From: an uncultured Flammeovirgaceae bacterium
GTDB lineage: Bacteria > Bacteroidota > Bacteroidia > Cytophagales > Cyclobacteriaceae
Direction: 5' to 3'
DNA length: 9,178 bases
Assembly: GCA_937138955.1 (NCBI GenBank)
Contig: CAKZPJ010000383.1
Location: 1 to 9,178, forward strand
Below the pieces are notes generated by a model. That model was not told where the DNA came from, made no database searches, and saw only the letters and a program-made list of their open reading frames with translations. Positions 6,623 through 9,178 of the stretch are shown piece after piece (positions within the stretch are counted from its first letter, which is position 1; each line of letters begins with the position of its first letter). Position numbers and translations under genes: made by a program.

Positions 6623-8046
6623 AAATATCGCAAATTACTATTGTTCTGTTTAGTTCATTACTATTTGCCTGCGGAGCATCCTCTACTTCTGAATCTTCCG
6701 AACAGGCTGAATTACCGGAAGAAGATCAGCCAGTAGCCCTCCGCGAAGGAATAACTATTGAGAAGTTTGCTGCTCCTCAGCGCGGAGGTGTACGAATCAA
6801 TTACGACCCAGCCACCAAAACTATTCTCTATAATACCAAGCGAGGCGATATCTACCGAATTAACGAGAATGGCAAGTCGGAGGAATTGATTGCTACTACT
6901 GAAGATCACGGCATCACGAGCCTACAGGGATTTCGCTTACAAGGAGACTTGATGTTTCTGGTGGGTAATATCAAATCAAACGGCGATAAAGGTACCAAGG
7001 GCAAAGTAGTGCGGGGCACTCGTCAATCCGATAACAAATACCAATTTGAATTGCTAGCCATTACCGAAGACTATGGACGAACGGCCACGATCTACAGTCA
7101 CGAATTTAACGGTATTGCGGTAGGTCAAGAGGGGCAATACATCTATGTAAACAGTGGAGCCCGCACCGACCATGGCGAAGTACAAGATAACGATGGTGAG
7201 TACCCAGAAGCTAGGGAAGTGCCACTTACCGCTTGCATTTTTCGCTTGCCCGCCGATGGAAAAGAAATTTTGCTTAAAAATGACTCGTCGTATTTGGCCT
7301 CCAACGGATATTTGTTTTCTGACGGAATACGTAATGCCTTTGATTTGGCCGTTTCGCAAGAAGGAAGACTATTTGGGGTTTCCAATTCATCGGACTACGA
7401 TCACCCTGAAGAGATGAATTGGTTGCGTGAAGGTCGGCACTACGGCTACCCTTGGGAAATGGGCGGAGTGCCAAATCCCCAACAATTTGCTGACTGGGAT
7501 CCTGATCCCGAAAAAGATCCTTTCATCAATACGGTGTCATTTGCTCATCGGGGAAAACAGTTTCGCAATGATCCCGACTTTCCTCCTAAACCGGCTAATA
7601 TAAAATTCGTCCCCCCTATTCAGAACCATGGTCCGGATGCCAATATCTACCGCGACCGAGAAACCGGAATTATTACAGATGCTGATACTACCGGAGCCAC
7701 GGTAGGCACATTTACATCGCACCGCTCTCCACTGGGCTTATTTTTCGATCAAGATAGTATATTGGCTGATCCCTATCGGGGCGATGCTTTCGTATTAAGC
7801 TGGTCTGATGGAAAGACTCAACCCCTGATGCGGCCATTTTCTCTACTGGGCGCTGACCTTCTTCACCTGGAGCTAACCTATGAGCCGGATATTGATAATT
7901 ATTCTGTCCGTAGCTACCGCATTATTGGCGATTTCCAGGGACCTACCGATGCTGTTCAAGTAGGCGAACACATCTACGTAATTGAAAATCGGGGTAACAT
8001 CTGGAAAATCAAAATGCCCCCTAACCTTCCCATCGCTCTGAAATAA
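6619..8046 (+). CDS. Lipoprotein of the PQQ-type glucose/sorbosone dehydrogenase family
   Basis: A 475-residue product with lipobox LFAC (Cys18) and a Ser/Glu-rich linker to about residue 38, with no acidic surface tag, hence probably periplasm-facing. From residue 45 it is a beta-propeller with features of soluble aldose sugar dehydrogenases: SHEFNGIAVGQEG at 160-172, where His161 can align with the catalytic His of HxGG...GPDG, DGIRNAFDLAV at 235-245 (family form GHRNPQGLAW), EEMNWLREGRHYGYPW at 264-279 (family form DELN.I..G.NYGWP) and a closing blade GNIWKIK. Family members oxidise the C1 of aldoses to lactones using PQQ and calcium. The divergence is enough that PQQ binding is not certain, and some family members lack known activity. 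Translation is coupled to the upstream amidohydrolase by ATGA, and the next gene starts 5 bases after its stop. Confidence 0.8.
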   Translation: MKISQITIVLFSSLLFACGASSTSESSEQAELPEEDQPVALREGITIEKFAAPQRGGVRINYDPATKTILYNTKRGDIYRINENGKSEELIATTEDHGITSLQGFRLQGDLMFLVGNIKSNGDKGTKGKVVRGTRQSDNKYQFELLAITEDYGRTATIYSHEFNGIAVGQEGQYIYVNSGARTDHGEVQDNDGEYPEAREVPLTACIFRLPADGKEILLKNDSSYLASNGYLFSDGIRNAFDLAVSQEGRLFGVSNSSDYDHPEEMNWLREGRHYGYPWEMGGVPNPQQFADWDPDPEKDPFINTVSFAHRGKQFRNDPDFPPKPANIKFVPPIQNHGPDANIYRDRETGIITDADTTGATVGTFTSHRSPLGLFFDQDSILADPYRGDAFVLSWSDGKTQPLMRPFSLLGADLLHLELTYEPDIDNYSVRSYRIIGDFQGPTDAVQVGEHIYVIENRGNIWKIKMPPNLPIALK

Positions 8047-8051
8047 TCTTC

Positions 8052-9178
8052 ATGCCGTATCTCCTTCTTTTAGTGCTGCTTGGAGCAGTAGCTTGCCATT
8101 CGTCTGATAGTACGTTTTCTGCCAACTTTCAAGAAGAGCCGCTATCGGATGATTGGGATTTGATCCCATTAGGAAAAGATACTAATCATAACGAAACCGC
8201 TTTCAACGAAATGTCAGGAGTAGCCATTGCTCAGAATGTTCGGTTAGAAAGCCCTAAGTTTCCTATAAAATCTTTGCAATATTATCGGGTGGAAATGCAG
8301 GTGCAGGCAGATGAGAAAACCATGTGGGCTATGACCTTTTACGATGATAAAGGCGAAATGCTATTAGCGGACCACTACTCTAGTATTGACCCCAGCGTAG
8401 ATTTTCAGCGATACGTCTTCTATGTTCAGTCTAAGGCTAATGCTACTCAAGCGGAATTTTGGCTGCAACCTGCTGAAGGACAAAACGCGCTCTTAAAAGA
8501 AGTAAGTATTAACCCGGCAGTAGATACTCAAGAGGTAAAACATTGGTCGGATAGTGTTTATAAAACCATTCCGGCGGTCATTTCTTCACCACCCGCCAAT
8601 CGGTTTCAGCACCTAGATAAAACGATGACAGCACTCAGAAATGGTGAAAAAGTCAGAGTGGTGATGCTTGGTAACTCAATTATTAATGACACCGGAAACT
8701 CAGCTTGGGAGGTGCTAGTAGAAGAGATGTATCCGGGTGCTGATCTGGAGGTGATTACTTCCGTACGAGGTGGAACGGGATGTACTTACTATCAACACGA
8801 AAACCGGGTTGATACTTTCGTGGTACAATACCAGCCTGACTTACTAATGATTGGTGGTATCTCCCACCTAAGCGATACGGCCGCTATTCATAGCGTTATC
8901 CAGCAAGTGCAGGAAAAAATGGAGCCCGATCCGGATATTATAGTGATGAGTGGTCCGGTAGGTCGGGGCGGTGATCCTCGTACTAACCCCGACTTTACGC
9001 TGGAACCATCGCCGGGAGATTTCAGAACCCAACTGGCTCAAATGTCCAGTGATGCCGAAGTGGAATACTTTGATGTAAAATCTGCCTGGGGAGACTATAT
9101 GGCGCACACCCACGCTTCCTATGATTATTTTCTTCGCGACCCAGTTCATGCCAATGCCCGGGGCCGCCAAGTACTCGC
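8052..9178 (+). CDS. SGNH/GDSL-like hydrolase lipoprotein with N-terminal beta-sandwich, 3' end outside window
   Basis: The frame is open from ATG 8052 to the window edge (375 full residues; the stop is not seen). The lipoprotein leader is short: a Leu-rich core and lipobox AVAC, Cys15. Residues about 20-160 look like a beta-sandwich of carbohydrate-binding type (RVEMQVQADE, FQRYVFYVQS, AEFWLQPAEG). From about residue 200 an SGNH hydrolase domain follows: VVMLGNSI with likely nucleophile Ser209 (block I, Asn replacing the usual Asp of GDS), VRGGTGC with the block II glycine at about 240, IGGISH at 267-272 in the place of block III GxND, and DPVHANARG with Asp363 and His366 (block V). The block III Asn seems absent. 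Such proteins are usually esterases removing O-acetyl groups from sugars or polymers. The gene follows the dehydrogenase by 5 bases, so the two are almost surely co-transcribed. The last dozen or so residues are missing. Confidence 0.82.
   Translation, partial: MPYLLLLVLLGAVACHSSDSTFSANFQEEPLSDDWDLIPLGKDTNHNETAFNEMSGVAIAQNVRLESPKFPIKSLQYYRVEMQVQADEKTMWAMTFYDDKGEMLLADHYSSIDPSVDFQRYVFYVQSKANATQAEFWLQPAEGQNALLKEVSINPAVDTQEVKHWSDSVYKTIPAVISSPPANRFQHLDKTMTALRNGEKVRVVMLGNSIINDTGNSAWEVLVEEMYPGADLEVITSVRGGTGCTYYQHENRVDTFVVQYQPDLLMIGGISHLSDTAAIHSVIQQVQEKMEPDPDIIVMSGPVGRGGDPRTNPDFTLEPSPGDFRTQLAQMSSDAEVEYFDVKSAWGDYMAHTHASYDYFLRDPVHANARGRQVL

Noticed and set aside
8868..9170. Minus-strand open frame of about 100 codons
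   Set aside because: It lies entirely antisense to the SGNH hydrolase, whose motifs are clear; the minus-strand product has no recognisable family features.

Overview
The window looks like chromosomal DNA of a Bacteroidota bacterium, most likely a marine or free-living member of the Cytophagales or a related order. The reasons are moderate G+C by eye, almost no Shine-Dalgarno sequence before the starts, many lipoprotein leaders (five, counting a pseudogene), two of them followed by the acidic stretch typical of Bacteroidota surface lipoproteins, and family types common in that phylum. Nearly every protein here carries an export signal, so this is a cell-envelope locus. No tRNA, rRNA, CRISPR array, transposase or phage gene was seen.

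Left part (1-2385). The window opens inside a helical, alpha/alpha-toroid-like protein of unknown role (1-612, 5' end cut off). Next is a probable surface lipoprotein with a zinc-protease motif HEIGHAFLNRSH and a C-terminal beta-sandwich (691-1767). Facing it on the minus strand is a decayed lipoprotein gene (1874-2385). Its two halves lie in different frames and about 45 residues of its domain core are missing. Its domain resembles the C-terminal domain of the metalloprotease next door.

Right part (2415-9178). Six plus-strand genes follow, with gaps of 142, 10, 144, -4 and 5 bases. They encode an SMP-30/gluconolactonase-like lipoprotein, a RidA-like imine deaminase with a twin-arginine signal, a SelA-like PLP enzyme with a twin-arginine signal, a secreted dihydroorotase-like amidohydrolase, a lipoprotein of the PQQ-type glucose/sorbosone dehydrogenase family, and a lipoprotein SGNH hydrolase that runs off the window end. 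The 144-base gap holds an imperfect inverted repeat that nearly fills it.

Working hypothesis (inference): the cluster is an extracytoplasmic route for aldoses, perhaps amino sugars. The dehydrogenase would oxidise the sugar to an aldonolactone and the SMP-30 lactonase would open it. The PLP enzyme would eliminate ammonia from a 2-amino-aldonate such as D-glucosaminate, and RidA would clear the enamine/imine. The amidohydrolase and SGNH esterase would remove N- or O-acyl groups. The individual family assignments are solid; the pathway and substrates are not proven by sequence.
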